From contig CM069603.1 of the NCBI GenBank assembly GCA_035771175.1, forward strand, positions 22,172,286 through 22,236,285: a DNA stretch of 64,000 bases. Reading direction: 5' to 3'. The DNA comes from Paratinospora sagittata. Its lineage: Eukaryota; Streptophyta; Magnoliopsida; Ranunculales; Menispermaceae. Positions 50,309-62,396 of the stretch are shown piece after piece. Numbering within the stretch: position 1 is the first letter of the stretch; each line of letters opens with the position of its first letter. The position numbers were made by a program, and so were the translations under genes. The notes under the pieces were generated by a model, which saw only the letters and a list, made by a program, of their open reading frames with translations, did no database searches and was not told the DNA's origin.

Positions 50309-51173
50309 GGGTAACCCCTCGATCAATCTCAGCACTAAAACTCTGAAAATTGCAAAGTCTTCAAAATCACTTTCGATATAGTATTTCATTTTGAAAAAAA
50401 TGTTTTCTGAAAGGTTTTAATCATAATTTTAATGAGTTTTGAAATATTTAAAAGTGTTTAATCTTCTATCAAAGTGTTTTGAGTCAATGAAATGGTTCTT
50501 TAGTGTCAAAATATTAATGTTTCAAAAATAAGGCTATCCAGCAATTGGCACGTCTTAGACTAAAATCTGATATTTCTAACGAGAAAAATGTGGGCACTTC
50601 TGCTTGCTCGATTTTTCTATTCCTTCACAGTTTTGCCAGGTTATCTTAATTGAAATATTCTCTAGTAACACCTAGATGATTCCCATTGTCTCGCACGCCC
50701 AAAAAACTTTAGATTGAACAATGTTTTGAATTCAAATCATTTTGTTGTACTCTTGCTCTTTAACCTTCAACTTCAAATTTTATAAAACACTTATTCTCTG
50801 ATTTTCAAAAATACAACACGCACGATATTTGCAAGTTAGATTGAGCTTTTCGAAGAGTTTTTCAAGAGAAGAAAGTAATGATTCTTGCCGTTGCAAAAAA
50901 AGGCTTCGAATTGAATCAAAATTGCAATCTGTCTTGATGTTCAGCTAGTTCTTCATTTTATCCCTTGTGTGCTAAGATTTGCAGAGGCTATCCATTGTTT
51001 AAAACTCTAAGTATATGAAGTGGTCTCGGTAAGATAACACATCAAAAAGGAACACATCACCTGTTTTGCGTCAAGAACACATCAAACAATAGCTTTCGAA
51101 TTCTACAATGGTCAAGCTCGAAGAACGAAGACATATCTCATGTCTAACGCATTAGTTTGATCTCTGGTGTGTA
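50309..51173 (+). repeat. Monomer 59 (865 bp, pentamer member 5)
   Basis: Class B with AATCTTCTATC; private TTTGTTGTACT and TTGCCGTTGC. Confidence 0.95.
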
Positions 51174-52037
51174 GGGTAACCCCTCGATCAATCTTAGCAC
51201 TAAAACTCTGAAAATTGCAAAGTCTTCAAAATCACTTTCGATATAGTATTTCATTTTGACAAAAATGTTTTCCGAATGGTTTTAATCATAATTTTAATGA
51301 GTTTTGAATTATTTAAAAGTGTTTATTCTTGTATCAAAGTGTTTTGAGTCAATGAAATGGTTCTTTAGTGTCAAAATATTAATTTTTCAAAAATAAGGCT
51401 ATCCAGCAATTGGCACGTCTTAGACTAAAATTTAATATTTCTAACGAGAAAAATGTGGGAACTTCTGCTTGCTCGATTTTTCTATTCCTTCACAGTTTTG
51501 CAAGGTTATCTTAATTGAAATATTCTCTAGTAACACCTAGATGATTCCCATTATCTCGCACGCCCAAAAAACTTTAGATTGAACAATGTTTTGAATTCAA
51601 ATCATTTTGTAGTACTCTGGCTCTTTAACCTTCAACTTCAAATTTTATAAAAACTCATTCTCTGATTTTCAAAAATACAACACGCACGATATTTGCAAGT
51701 TAGATTGAGCTTTTCGAAGAGTTTTTCAAGAGAAGAAAGTAATGATTCTTGCCTTTGCAAAAAAAGGCTTCGAATTGAATCAAAATTGCAATCTGTCTTG
51801 ATGTTCACCTAGTTCTTCATTTTATCCCTTGTGTGCTAAGATTTGCAGAGGCTATCCATTGTTTAAAACTCTAAGTATATGAAGTGGTCTCGGTAAGATA
51901 ACACATCAAAAAGGAACACATCACCTGTTTTGCGTCAAGAACACATCAAACAATAGCTTTCGAATTCTACAATGGTCAAGCTCGAAGAACGAAGACATAT
52001 CTCATGTTTAACGCATTAGTTTGATCTCTGGTGTGTA
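51174..52037 (+). repeat. Monomer 60 (864 bp, pentamer member 1)
   Basis: 4312 bp from monomer 55; no difference seen by eye. Confidence 0.95.
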
Positions 52038-52896
52038 GGGTAACCCCTCGATCAATCTCAGCACTAAAACTCTGAAAATTGCAAAGTCTTCAAAATCACT
52101 TTCGATATAGTATTCCATTTTGAAAAAAATGTTTTCCGAAAGGTTTTAATCATAATTTTAATGAGTTTTGAATTATTTAAAAGTGTTTAATCTTATATCA
52201 AAGTGTTTTGAGTCAATGAAATGGTTCTTTAGTGTCAAAATATTAATTTTTCAAAAATAAGGCTATCCAGCAATTTGCACGTCTTACACTAAAATCTGAT
52301 ATTTCTAACGAGAAAAATGTGGGCACTTCTGCTTGCTCGATTTTTATATTCCTTCAGAGTTTTGCCAGGTTATCTTAATTGAAATATTCTCTAGTAACAC
52401 CTAGATGATTCCCATTTTCTCGCACGCCCAAAAAACTTTAGATTGAACAATGTTTTGAATTCAAATCATTTTGTAGTACCTTCGCTCTTTAACCTTCAAC
52501 TTCAAATTTTATAAACCACTCATTCTCTGATTTTCAAAAATACAACACGCACGATATTTGCAAGTTAGATTGAGCTTTTCGAAGAGTTTTTCAAGAGAAG
52601 AAAGTAATGATTCTTGCCTTTGCAAAAAAAGGCTTCGAATTGAATCAAAATTGCAATCTGTCTTGATGTTCAGCTAGTTCTTCATTTTATCCCTTGTGTG
52701 CTAATATTTGCAGAGGCTATCCATTGTTTATAAGTATCTGAAGTGGTCTCGGTAAGATAACACATGAAAAAGGAACACATCACCTGTTTTGCGTCAAGAA
52801 CACATCAAACAATAGCTTTCGAATTCTACAATGGTCAAGCTCGAAGAACGAAGACATATCTCATGTATAATGCATTAGTTTGATCTCTGGTGTGTA
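52038..52896 (+). repeat. Monomer 61 (859 bp, pentamer member 2)
   Basis: Partner of 56 but with the common CAATAGCTTTCG. Confidence 0.95.
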
Positions 52897-53756
52897 GGGT
52901 AACCCCTCGATCAATCTCAGCACTAAAACTCTGAAAATTGCAAAGTCTTCAAAATCACTTTCGATATAGTATTTCATTTTGAAAAAAAATGTTTTCTGAA
53001 AGGTTTTACTCATAATTTTAATGAGTTTTGAAATATTTAAAAGTGTTTAATCTTATATCAAAGTGTTTTGAGTCAATGAAATGGTTCTTTAGTGTCAAAA
53101 ATATTAATGTTTCAAAAATAAGGCTATCCAGCAATTGGCACGTCTTAGACTAAAATTTAATATTTCTAACGAGAAAAATGTGGGTACTTTTGCTTGCTCG
53201 ATTTTTCTATTCCTTCACAGTTTTGCCAGGTTATCTTAATTGAAATATTCTCTAGTAACACCTAGATGATTCCCATTGTCTCGCACGCCCAAAAAACTTT
53301 AGATTGAACAATGTTTTGAATTCAAATCATTTTGTAGTACTCTTGCTCTTTAACCTTCAACTTCAAATTTTATAAAACACTCATTCTCTGATTTTCAAAA
53401 ATACAACACGCACGATATTTGCAAGTTAGATTGAACTTTTCGAAGAGTTTTTCAAGAGAAGAAAGTAATGATTCTTGCCTTTGCAAAAAAAGGCTTCGAA
53501 TTGAATGCAAATTGCAATCTGTCTTGATGTTCAGCTAGTTCTTCATTTTATCCCTTGTGTGCTAATATTTGCAGAGGCTATCCATTGTTTATAAGTATCT
53601 GAAGTGGTCTCGGTAAGATAACACATGAAAAAGGAACACATCACCTGTTTTGCATCAAGACCACATCAAACAACAACTTTAAATTCTACAAAGATCAAGC
53701 TCGAAGAACGAAGACATATCTCATGTTTAACCCATTAGTTTGATCTCTGGTGTGTA
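52897..53756 (+). repeat. Monomer 62 (860 bp, pentamer member 3)
   Basis: Partner of 57 with GCCAGG; private TTGAACTTTTCG and GAATGCAAAT. Confidence 0.95.
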
Positions 53757-54620
53757 GGGTAACCCCTCGATCAATCTTAGCACTAAAACTCTGAAAATTG
53801 CAAAGTCTTCAAAATCACTTTCGATATAGTATTTCATTTTGACAAAAATGTTTTCCGAATGGTTTTAATCATAATTTTAATGAGTTTTGAATTATTTAAA
53901 AGTGTTTATTCTTGTATCAAAGTGTTTTGAGTCAATGAAATGGTTCTTTAGTGTCAAAATATTAATTTTTCAAAAATAAGGCTATCCAGCAATTGGCACG
54001 TCTTAGACTAAAATTTAATATTTCTAACGAGAAAAATGTGGGAACTTCTGCTTGCTCGATTTTTCTATTCCTTCACAGTTTTGCAAGGTTATCTTAATTG
54101 AAATATTCTCTAGTAACACCTAGATGATTCCCATTATCTCGCACGCCCAAAAAACTTTAGATTGAACAATGTTTTGAATTCAAATCATTTTGTAGTACTC
54201 TGGCTCTTTAACCTTCAACTTCAAATTTTATAAAAACTCATTCTCTGATTTTCAAAAATACAACACGCACGATATTTGCAAGTTAGATTGAGCTTTTCGA
54301 AGAGTTTTTCAAGAGAAGAAAGTAATGATTCTTGCCTTTGCAAAAAAAGGCTTCGAATTGAATCAAAATTGCAATCTGTCTTGATGTTCAGCTAGTTCTT
54401 CATTTTATCCCTTGTGTGCTAAGATTTGCAGAGGCTATCCATTGTTTAAAACTCTAAGTATATGAAGTGGTCTCGGTAAGATAACAGATCAAAAAGGAAC
54501 ACATCACCTGTTTTGCGTCAAGAACACATCAAACAACAGCTTTCGAATTCTACAATGGTCAAGCTCGAAGAACGAAGACATATCTCATGTCTAATGCATT
54601 AGTTTGATCTCTGGTGTGTA
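53757..54620 (+). repeat. Monomer 63 (864 bp, pentamer member 4)
   Basis: Partner of 58 with the common GTAGTACTC. Confidence 0.95.
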
Positions 54621-55485
54621 GGGTAACCCCTCGATCAATCTCAGCACTAAAACTCTGAAAATTGCAAAGTCTTCAAAATCACTTTCGATATAGTATTTCA
54701 TTTTGAAAAAAATGTTTTCTGAAAGGTTTTAATCATAATTTTAATGAGTTTTGAAATATTTAAAAGTGTTTAATCTTCTATCAAAGTGTTTTGAGTCAAT
54801 GAAATGGTTCTTTAGTGTCAAAATATTAATGTTTCAAAAATAAGGCTATCCAGCAATTGGCACGTCTTAGACTAAAATCTGATATTTCTAACGAGAAAAA
54901 TGTGGGCACTTCTGCTTGCTCGATTTTTCTATTCCTTCACAGTTTTGCCAGGTTATCTTAATTGAAATATTCTCTAGTAACACCTAGATGATTCCCATTG
55001 TCTCGCACGCCCAAAAAACTTTAGATTGAACAATGTTTTGAATTCAAATCATTTTGTAGTACTCTTGCTCTTTAACCTTCAACTTCAAATTTTATAAAAC
55101 ACATATTCTCTGATTTTCAAAAATACAACACGCACGATATTTGCAAGTTAGATTGAGCTTTTCGAAGAGTTTTTCAAGAGAAGAAAGTAATGATTCTTGC
55201 CTTTGCAAAAAAAGGCTTCGAATTGAATCAAAATTGCAATCTGTCTTGATGTTCAGCTAGTTCTTCATTTTATCCCTTGTGTGCTAAGATTTGCAGAGGC
55301 TATCCATTGTTTAAAACTCTAAGTATATGAAGTGGTCTCGGTAAGATAACACATCAAAAAGGAACACATCACCTGTTTTGCGTCAAGAACACATCAAACA
55401 ATAGCTTTCGAATTCTACAATGGTCAAGCTCGAAGAACGAAGACATATCTCATGTCTAACGCATTAGTTTGATCTCTGGTGTGTA
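54621..55485 (+). repeat. Monomer 64 (865 bp, pentamer member 5)
   Basis: Partner of 59; private CACATATTC where class B has CACTTATTC. Confidence 0.95.
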
Positions 55486-56349
55486 GGGTAACCCCTCGAT
55501 CAATCTTAGCACTAAAACTCTGAAAATTGCAAAGTCTTCAAAATCACTTTCGATATAGTATTTCATTTTGACAAAAATGTTTTCCGAATGGTTTTAATCA
55601 TAATTTTAATGAGTTTTGAATTATTTAAAAGTGTTTATTCTTGTATCAAAGTGTTTTGAGTCAATGAAATGGTTCTTTAGTGTCAAAATATTAATTTTTC
55701 AAAAATAAGGCTATCCAGCAATTGGCACGTCTTAGACTAAAATTTAATATTTCTAACGAGAAAAATGTGGGAACTTCTGCTTGCTCGATTTTTCTATTCC
55801 TTCACAGTTTTGCAAGGTTATCTTAATTGAAATATTCTCTAGTAACACCTAGATGATTCCCATTATCTCGCACGCCCAAAAAACTTTAGATTGAACAATG
55901 TTTTGAATTCAAATCATTTTGTAGTACTCTGGCTCTTTAACCTTCAACTTCAAATTTTATAAAAACTCATTCTCTGATTTTCAAAAATACAACACGCACG
56001 ATATTTGCAAGTTAGATTGAGCTTTTCGAAGAGTTTTTCAAGAGAAGAAAGTAATGATTCTTGCCTTTGCAAAAAAAGGCTTCGAATTGAATCAAAATTG
56101 CAATCTGTCTTGATGTTCACCTAGTTCTTCATTTTATCCCTTGTGTGCTAAGATTTGCAGAGGCTATCCATTGTTTAAAACTCTAAGTATATGAAGTGGT
56201 CTCGGTAAGATAACACATCAAAAAGGAACACATCACCTGTTTTGCGTCAAGAACACATCAAACAATAGCTTTCGAATTCTACAATGGTCAAGCTCGAAGA
56301 ACGAAGACATATCTCATGTTTAACGCATTAGTTTGATCTCTGGTGTGTA
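55486..56349 (+). repeat. Monomer 65 (864 bp, pentamer member 1)
   Basis: Third copy of member 1, GTTCACCTAG present. Confidence 0.95.
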
Positions 56350-57207
56350 GGGTAACCCCTCGATCAATCTCAGCACTAAAACTCTGAAAATTGCAAAGTC
56401 TTCAAAATCACTTTCGATATAGTATTCCATTTTGAAAAAAAATTTTCCGAAAGGTTTTAATCATAATTTTAATGAGTTTTGAATTATTTAAAAGTGTTTA
56501 ATCTTATATCAAAGTGTTTTGAGTCAATGAAATGGTTCTTTAGTGTCAAAATATTAATCTTTCAAAAATAAGGCTATCCAGCAATTTGCACGTCTTACAC
56601 TAAAATCTGATATTTCTAACGAGAAAAATGTGGGCACTTCTGCTTGCTCGATTTTTATATTCCTTCAGAGTTTTGCCAGGTTATCTTAATTGAAATATTC
56701 TCTAGTAACACCTAGATGATTCCCATTTTCTCGCACGCCCAAAAAACTTTAGATTGAACAATGTTTTGAATTCAAATCATTTTGTAGTACCTTCGCTCTT
56801 TAACCTTCAACTTCAAATTTTATAAACCACTCATTCTCTGATTTTCAAAAATACAACACGCACGATATTTGCAAGTTTGATTGAGCTTTTCGAAGAGTTT
56901 TTCAAGAGAAGAAAGTAATGATTCTTGCCTTTGTAAAAAAAGGCTTCGAATTGAATGAAAATTGCAATCTGTCTTGATGTTCAGCTAGTTCTTCATTTTA
57001 TCCCTTGTGTGCTAATATTTGCAGAGGCTATCCATTGTTTATAAGTATCTGAAGTGGTCTCGGTAAGATAACACATGAAAAAGGAACACATCACCTGTTT
57101 TGTGTCAAGAACACATCAAACAATAGCTTTCGAATTCTACAATGGTCAAGCTCGAAGAACGAAGACATATCTCATGTATAATGCATTAGTTTGATCTCTG
57201 GTGTGTA
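56350..57207 (+). repeat. Monomer 66 (858 bp, pentamer member 2)
   Basis: One base short at GAAAAAAAATTTTCCG. Private TTAATCTTTC, GTTTGATTG, TTTGTAAAAAAAGG and TTTGTGTCAAG. Confidence 0.95.
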
Positions 57208-58067
57208 GGGTAACCCCTCGATCAATCTCAGCACTAAAACTCTGAAAATTGCAAAGTCTTCAAAATCACTTTCGATATAGTATTTCATTTTGAAAAAAAA
57301 TGTTTTCTGAAAGGTTTTACTCATAATTTTAATGAGTTTTGAAATATTTAAAAGTGTTTAATCTTATATCAAAGTGTTTTGAGTCAATGAAATGGTTCTT
57401 TAGTGTCAAAAATATTAATGTTTCAAAAATAAGGCTATCCAGCAATTGGCACGTCTTAGACTAAAATTTAATATTTCTAACGAGAAAAATGTGGGTACTT
57501 TTGCTTGCTCGATTTTTCTATTCCTTCACAGTTTTGCCAGGTTATCTTAATTGAAATATTCTCTAGTAACACCTAGATGATTCCCATTGTCTCGCACGCC
57601 CAAAAAACTTTAGATTGAACAATGTTTTGAATTCAAATCATTTTGTAGTACTCTTGCTCTTTAACCATCAACTTCAAATTTTATAAAACACTCATTCTCT
57701 GATTTTCAAAAATACAACACGCACGATATTTGCAAGTTAGATTGAGCTTTTCGAAGAGTTTTTCAAGAGAAGAAAGTAATGATTCTTGCCTTTGCAAAAA
57801 AAGGCTTCGAATTGAATGAAAATTGCAATCTGTCTTGATGTTCAGCTAGTTCTTCATTTTATCCCTTGTGTGCTAATATTTGCAGAGGCTATCCATTGTT
57901 TATAAGTATCTGAAGTGGTCTCGGTAAGATAACACATGAAAAAGGAACACATCACCTGTTTTGCATCAAGACCACATCAAACAACAACTTTAAATTCTAC
58001 AAAGATCAAGCTCGAAGAACGAAGACATATCTCATGTTTAACCCATTAGTTTGATCTCTGGTGTGTA
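57208..58067 (+). repeat. Monomer 67 (860 bp, pentamer member 3)
   Basis: GCCAGG as in 62; private TTAACCATCAAC. Confidence 0.95.
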
Positions 58068-58932
58068 GGGTAACCCCTCGATCAATCTTAGCACTAAAAC
58101 TCTGAAAATTGCAAAGTCTTCAAAATCACTTTCGATATAGTATTTCATTTTGACAAAAATGTTTTCCGAATGGTTTTAATCATAATTTTAATGAGTTTTG
58201 AATTATTTAAAAGTGTTTATTCTTGTATCAAAGTGTTTTGAGTCAATGAAATGGTTCTTTAGTGTCAAAATATTAATTTTTCAAAAATAAGGCTATCCAG
58301 CAATTGGCACGTCTTAGACTAAAATCTGATATTTCTAACGAGAAAAATGTGGGCACTTCTGCTTGCTCGATTTTTCTATTCCTTCACAGTTTTGCCAGGT
58401 TATCTTAATTGAAATATTCTCTAGTAACACCTAGATGATTCCCATTGTCTCGTACGCCCAAAAAACTTTAGATTGAACAATGTTTTGAATTCAAATCATT
58501 TTGTAGTACTCTTGCTCTTTAACCTTCAACTTCAAATTTTATAAAACACTTATTCTCTGATTTTCAAAAATACAACACGCACGATATTTGCAAGTTAGAT
58601 TGAGCTTTTCGAAGAGTTTTTCAAGAGAAGAAAGTAATGATTCTTGCCTTTGCAAAAAAAGGCTTCGAATTGAATCAAAATTGCAATCTGTCTTGATGTT
58701 CACCTAGTTCTTCATTTTATCCCTTGTGTGCTAAGATTTGCAGAGGCTATCCATTGTTTAAAACTCTAAGTATATGAAGTGGTCTCGGTAAGATAACACA
58801 TCAAAAAGGAACACATCACCTGTTTTGCGTCAAGAACACATCAAACAATAGCTTTCGAATTCTACAATGGTCAAGCTCGAAGAACGAAGACATATCTCAT
58901 GTTTAACGCATTAGTTTGATCTCTGGTGTGTA
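58068..58932 (+). repeat. Monomer 68 (865 bp, hybrid of pentamer members 4/5/1)
   Basis: Head is member 4 (CCGAATGG, CTTGTATC). From about 58321 it is member 5 (AAAATCTGAT, CACTTATTC). By 58701 it is member 1 (GTTCACCTAG). The next monomer has a member 2 head, so the pentamer is two monomers short here. Private CTCGTACGCC. Confidence 0.95.
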
Positions 58933-59798
58933 GGGTAACCCCTCGATCAATCTCAGCACTAAAACTCTGAAAATTGCAAAGTCTTCAAAATCACTTTCGA
59001 TATAGTATTCCATTTTGAAAAAAATGTTTTCCGAAAGGTTTTAATCATAATTTTAATGAGTTTTGAATTATTTAAAAGTGTTTAATCTTATATCAAAGTG
59101 TTTTGAGTCAATGAAATGGTTCTTTAGTGTCAAAATATTAATTTTTCAAAAATAAGGCTATCCAGCAATTTGCACGTCTTACACTAAAATCTGATATTTC
59201 TAACGAGAAAAATGTGGGCACTTCTGCTTGCTCGATTTTTATATTCCTTCAGAGTTTTGCCAGGTTATCTTAATTGAAATATTCTCTAGTAACACCTAGA
59301 TGATTCCCATTTTCTCGCACGCCCAAAAAACTTTAGATTGAACAATGTTTTGAATTCAAATCATTTTGTAGTACCTTCGCTCTTTAACCTTCAACTTCAA
59401 ATTTTATAAACCACTCATTCTCTGATTTTCAAAAATACAACACGCACGATATTTGCAAGTTAGATTGAGCTTTTCGAAGAGTTTTTCAAGAGAAGAAAGT
59501 ATTGATTCTTGCCTTTGCAAAAAAAGGCTTCGAATTGACTCAAAATTGCAATCTGCCCTGATGTTCAGCTCGGTGCTTCATTTTATCCCTTGTGTGCTAA
59601 TATTTGCAGAGGCTATCCCTTGTTTAAAACTCTAAGTATATGAAGTGGTCTCGGTAAGATAACACATCAAAAAGGAACACATCACCTGTTTTGCATCAAG
59701 ACCACATCAAACAACAACTTTCGAATTCTACAAAGATCAAGCTCGAAGAACGAAGACATATCTCATGTTTAACGCATTAGTTTGATCTCTGGTGTGTA
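58933..59798 (+). repeat. Monomer 69 (866 bp, class C)
   Basis: Pentamer member 2 head continuing into GTATTGATTC, GAATTGACTC and AGCTCGGTGC, shared with monomer 72. Confidence 0.95.
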
Positions 59799-60664
59799 GG
59801 GTAACCCCTCGATCAATCTTAGCACTAAAACTCTGAAAATTGCAAAGTCTTCAAAATCACTTTCGATATAGTATTTCATTTTGACAAAAATGTTTTCCGA
59901 AAGGTTTTAATCATAATTTTAATGAGTTTTGAATTATTTAAAAGTGTTTATTCTTGTATCAAAGTGTTTTGAGTCAATGAAATGGTTCTTTAGTGTCAAA
60001 AATATTAATGTTCCAAAAATAAGGCTATCCAGCAATTGGCACGTCTTAGACTAAAATTTAATATTTCTAACGAGAAAAATGTGGGTACTTCTGCTTGCTC
60101 GATTTTTCTATTCCTTCACAGTTTTGCAAGGTTATCTTAATTGAAATATTCTCTAGTAACACCTAGATGATTCCCATTGTCTCGCACGCCCAAAAAACTT
60201 TAGATTGAACAATGTTTTGAATTCAAATCATTTTGTAGTACTCTTGCTCTTTAACCTTCAACTTCAAATTTTATAAAACACTCATTCTCTGATTTTCAAA
60301 AATACAACACGCACGATATTTGCAAGTTAGATTGAGCTTTTCGAAGAGTTTTTCAAGAGAAGAAAGTAATGATTCTTGCCTTTGCAAAAAAAGGCTTCGA
60401 ATTGAATTAAAATTGCAATCTGTCTTGATGTTCAGCTAGTTCTTCATTTTATCCCTTGTGTGCTAAGATTTGCAGAGGTTATCAATTGTTTAAAACTCTA
60501 AGTATATGAAGTGGTCTCGGTAAGATAACACATCAAAAAGGAACACATCACCTATTTTGCGTCAAGAACACATCAAACAATAGCTTTCGAATTCTACAAT
60601 TGTCAAGCTCGAAGAACGAAGACATATCTCATGTCTAATGCATTAGTTTGATCTCTGGTGTGTA
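59799..60664 (+). repeat. Monomer 70 (866 bp, class D)
   Basis: CAAAAATATT, TATCAATTG, ACAATTGTC; private AATGTTCCAAA, GAATTAAAATTG and CACCTATTTTG. Confidence 0.95.
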
Positions 60665-61530
60665 GGGTAACCCCTCGATCAATATCAGCACTAAAACTCT
60701 GAAAATTGCAAAGTCTTCAAAATCACTTTCGATATAGTATGTCATTTTGAAAAAAATGTTTTCTGAAAGGTTTTAATCATAATTTTAATGAGTTTTGAAA
60801 TATTTAAAAGTGTTTAATCTTATATCAAAGTGTTTTGAGTCAATGAAATGGTTCTTTAGTGTCAAAAATATTAATGTTTCAAAAATAAGGCTATCCAGCA
60901 ATTGGCACGTCTTAGACTAAAATCTGATATTTCTAACGAGAAAAATGTGGGCACTTCTGCTTGCTCGATTTTTCTATTCCTTCACAGTTTTGCCAGGTTA
61001 TCTTAATTGAAATATTCTCTAGTAACACCTAGATGATTCCCATTGTCTCGCACGCCCAAAAAACTTTAGATTGAACAATGTTTTGAATTCAAATCATTTT
61101 GTAGTACTCTTGCTCTTTAACCTTCAACTTCAAGTTTTATAAAACACTTATTCTCTGATTTTCAAAAATACAACACGCACGATATTTGCAAGTTAGATTG
61201 AGCTTTTCGAAGAGTTTTTCAAGAGAAGAAAGTAATGATTCTTGCCTTTGCAAAAAAAGGCTTCGAATTGAATCAAAATTGCAATCTGTCTTGATGTTCG
61301 GCTAGTTCTTCATTTTATCCCTTGTGTGCTAAGATTTGCAGAGGCTATCCATTGTTTAAAACTCTAAGTATATGAAGTGGTGTCGATAAGATAACACATC
61401 AAAAAGGAACACATCACCTGTTTTGCGTCAAGAACACATCAAACAATAGCTTTTGAATTCTACAATGGTCAAGTTCGAAGAACGAAAACATATCTCATGT
61501 CTAATGCATTAGTTTGATCTCTGGTGTGTA
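60665..61530 (+). repeat. Monomer 71 (866 bp, class B)
   Basis: CAATATCAGC, GGTGTCGATAAG, GAACGAAAAC; private AGTATGTCATT, GTTCGGCTAG and CAAGTTCGAAG. Confidence 0.95.
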
Positions 61531-62396
61531 GGGTAACCCCTCGATCAATCTCAGCACTAAAACTCTGAAAATTGCAAAGTCTTCAAAATCACTTTCGATA
61601 TAGTATTCCATTTTGAAAAAAATGTTTTCCGAAAGGTTTTAATCATAATTTTAATGAGTTTTGAATTATTTAAAAGTGTTTAATCTTATATCAAAGTGTT
61701 TTGAGTCAATGAAATGGTTCTTTAGTGTCAAAATATTAATTTTTCAAAAATAAGGCTATCCAGCAATTTGCACGTCTTACACTAAAATCTGATATTTCTA
61801 ACGAGAAAAATGTGGGCACTTCTGCTTGCTCGATTTTTATATTCCTTCAGAGTTTTGCCAGGTTATCTTAATTGAAATATTCTCTAGTAACACCTAGATG
61901 ATTCCCATTTTCTCGCACGCCCAAAAAACTTTAGATTGAACAATGTTTTGAATTCAAATCATTTTGTAGTACCTTCGCTCTTTAACCTTCAACTTCAAAT
62001 TTTATAAACCACTCATTCTCTGATTTTCAAAAATTCAACACGCACGATATTTGCAAGTTAGATTGAGCTTTTCGAAGAGTTTTTCAAGAGAAGAAAGTAT
62101 TGATTCTTGCCTTTGCAAAAAAAGGCTTCGAATTGACTCAAAATTGCAATCTGCCCTGATGTTCAGCTCGGTTCTTCATTTTATCCCTTGTGTGCTAAGA
62201 TTTGCAGAGGCTATCCCTTGTTTAAAACTCTAAGTATATGAAGTGGTCTCGGTAAGATAACACATCAAAAAGGAACACATCACCTGTTTTGCATCAAGAC
62301 CACATCAAACAACAACTTTCGAATTCTACAAAGATCAAGCTCGAAGAACGAAGACATATCTCATGTTTAACGCATTAGTTTGATCTCTGGTGTGTA
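61531..62396 (+). repeat. Monomer 72 (866 bp, class C)
   Basis: Partner of 69 (2598 bp); AAATTCAACAC and AGCTCGGTTC. Confidence 0.95.

Larger units (their letters stand above)
46862..51173 (+). repeat. Pentamer HOR, copy 1 (4312 bp)
   Basis: Monomers 55-59, lengths 864-859-860-864-865. Markers in order: GTTCACCTAG (55); TTTATATTCC with CTTCAGAG (56); TTTTACTCAT with GTTTAACCC (57); AACAGATC with GTGGGAACT (58); AATCTTCTATC (59). All recur 4312 bp later. Private here: CAATATCTTTCG, CTCTAAAAATTGC, TTTGAAGTACT, TTTGTTGTACT, GCCGTTGC. Confidence 0.95.
51174..55485 (+). repeat. Pentamer HOR, copy 2 (4312 bp)
   Basis: Monomers 60-64, same five lengths as copy 1 and about nine substitutions by eye, which is near 99.8% identity. 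Private here: GCCAGG in monomer 62 (GCAAGG in copy 1), TTGAACTTTTCG, GAATGCAAAT, CACATATTC. Confidence 0.95.
55486..58320 (+). repeat. Pentamer HOR, truncated copy 3
   Basis: Monomers 65-67 and the head of 68 repeat pentamer members 1-3 and the start of 4 (lengths 864-858-860). The copy is cut short inside monomer 68. GCCAGG in monomer 67 agrees with copy 2 rather than copy 1. Confidence 0.9.

Noticed and set aside
59453..59635. 60-codon open frame in monomer 69, repeated at 62051-62233 in monomer 72
   Set aside because: Open because AGCTAG became AGCTCG in these two sister monomers; closed in the others, with no ATG start and no recognisable protein.
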